Assembly: GCF_001592125.1 (NCBI RefSeq)
Contig: NZ_BCWI01000001.1
Coordinates: 372,001 to 436,000, forward strand
DNA length: 64,000 bases
Source of the DNA: Microbacterium hominis NBRC 15708
Lineage (GTDB): Bacteria > Actinomycetota > Actinomycetes > Actinomycetales > Microbacteriaceae
Direction of reading: 5' to 3'
Translations under genes and position numbers: made by a program
The notes under the pieces: model-generated
The model's input: only the letters and a program-made list of their open reading frames with translations
Database searches by the model: none
What the model was told of the DNA's origin: nothing
Shown: positions 63,229 through 64,000 of the stretch, one piece after another
Numbering within the stretch: the first letter of the stretch is position 1
How the letters are laid out: each line of letters begins with the position of its first letter

Positions 63229-63999
63229 TCACGACACGAGTCGCACGCCGCCGTCCGGCGTCCACAGCAGGTCGGCCGTGCCGTGGCCGTAGGCCACCGG
63301 ACGTCCCCCGCGGAGCACGAGCACATCGGCGTCGATCTCGCGCACGGCTTCCGCGTCGTTGGTCACCATCAGGATCGCCATCCCGCCCTCGTCGCGGCGG
63401 CGCAGGAGCGCGTCGCGAACCGCCTGCCGCACCTCGAGGTCGAGGTTGGCGTAGGGGTCATCGCCGATGAACACCCGCGGCTGCAGCACGAGGGCCCGCG
63501 CGATCGCGACACGCTGGCGCATGCCCGAGCTGAGCTCATACGGATACCGGGCCGCGGCGCCCAGCGGAAGCTCGAACTCGTCGAGCAGACTGGCCACCCG
63601 CACCGCGAGCGCCCGCTGGTTGACGCGTCGGTCGCGACTCGTGATGGGCTCGCCGATGACCTCCCCGACCGTGAGCCGCGCCGGCAGGTCGGCGCCGGCG
63701 CGCTGCGGCACGTAGCCCGTGTAGTAGGCGCGCACACGGGCCGCGCGCCCCTTCTTGCGGATCGGGGTGCCGTCGACCCAGGCGTCGCCGCCGACGACCG
63801 TGAGCGAGCCGTCATCGGTTCCGGCCAGGAGTGCGGCCAGGCTCGACTTCCCGGCGCCCGTGGCGCCCATGACGGCCAGGGCTCGGCCGGCGTCGAGGCG
63901 CACGCTGACGCCGTCGACGACGCGCACGCCGCCGCGGGCCACGGACAGGTCGTCACACCGGACCGCGGCGGTGACGGCGTCGAGGGAGGATCGACGAGG
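63229..63999 (-). CDS. ABC transporter ATP-binding protein, 5' end beyond the window
   Basis: At least 256 residues of an ABC ATPase. The frame stays open to the right edge, so the start is probably outside; GTG at 63942 would cut into the first beta-strand (VRCDDLSVARGG). Walker A is VMGATGAGKSSLAALLAG, the Q-loop GYVPQRAG, the signature YELSSGMRQRVAIARAL and the H-loop region MVTNDAEAV, with Asn/Asp where His is usual. Walker B reads RVFIGDDPYANLD, with Asp in place of the catalytic Glu. The pattern is closest to peptide/nickel-type importers, but both changes suggest weak or unusual ATP hydrolysis. Partner genes lie outside. Confidence 0.85.
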   Translation of the reverse strand, partial: PRRSSLDAVTAAVRCDDLSVARGGVRVVDGVSVRLDAGRALAVMGATGAGKSSLAALLAGTDDGSLTVVGGDAWVDGTPIRKKGRAARVRAYYTGYVPQRAGADLPARLTVGEVIGEPITSRDRRVNQRALAVRVASLLDEFELPLGAAARYPYELSSGMRQRVAIARALVLQPRVFIGDDPYANLDLEVRQAVRDALLRRRDEGGMAILMVTNDAEAVREIDADVLVLRGGRPVAYGHGTADLLWTPDGGVRLVS

Positions 64000-64000
64000 C

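Overview
This is one contiguous 64-kb chromosome segment from a high-GC actinobacterium, most probably Microbacterium or a close Microbacteriaceae relative. The evidence is the GC-rich third codon positions, the mix of actinobacterial signature genes (sepH, DUF3093, DUF3145, DUF3159, DUF3710, DUF4191, DUF4193, polyphosphate glucokinase, a glnE-glnA2 pair, a PucR-type FasR beside fabD-fabH-acpP-fabF, and a GlnR-type box before glnA), and tRNA genes without an encoded CCA. I see no prophage, IS element, CRISPR array or plasmid backbone. It is core genome, densely packed, with many 4-bp ATGA/GTGA start-stop overlaps.

Layout. 1-7.3 kb: end of a 3-hydroxyacyl-CoA dehydrogenase, aminopeptidase N, a TetR regulator with a membrane protein, and dxs. 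7.3-13 kb: aconitase preceded by an AT-rich perfect palindrome, the DUF3159-DUF3710-dut operon, DUF3093 and DUF4193. 13-24 kb: sepH, a phosphodiesterase, topoisomerase IV A and B, and between the two topoisomerase genes a two-component system with tiny peptide ORFs and a repeated promoter element. After that come a DUF7455 protein and a sugar-transfer ATP-grasp protein. 24-34 kb: a CofE-like ligase overlapping the primary sigma factor, a PAC2 protein, the coupled pepA-lpd-sucB genes, a pseudokinase-like membrane protein, DUF4191 and RDD proteins. 34-45 kb: nitrogen assimilation (glnA with a four-half-site GlnR box; glnE-glnA2), separated by a metallophosphoesterase-lipoprotein-membrane protein operon, then ppgK. 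45-51 kb: RNase P RNA (minus strand), an LPXTG protein, a DUF4012 protein, a family A DNA polymerase and a zinc-ribbon coiled-coil protein. 51-64 kb: an amino-acid permease, tRNA-Val, aceE, the fasR-fabD-fabH-acpP-fabF fatty-acid cluster, DUF3145, a CAU tRNA, a DMT-type membrane protein, def, tRNA-Asn and the start of an ABC ATPase gene.

How it works together. aceE makes acetyl-CoA and sits directly upstream of the fatty-acid elongation genes and their likely regulator. lpd and sucB supply E3 and E2 for 2-oxoacid dehydrogenases, and acnA feeds the same cycle. glnA, glnE and glnA2 form the ammonium-assimilation module. Five genes show a -10 hexamer TAGGCT/TAGGAT only 6-7 nt before the start codon, so leaderless transcripts are probably common here.

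The best candidate for something undescribed is 18.66-20.10 kb. A NarL-type response regulator and a six-TM histidine kinase flank a 13-codon ORF (MWYWLGQLIGIFK) with a perfect Shine-Dalgarno. A 12-bp element and promoter-like sequence upstream of it recur after the kinase gene, in front of a second ultra-short ORF. No stretch above 300 bases lacks a gene; the longest gap between proteins (45,538-46,065) holds rnpB.
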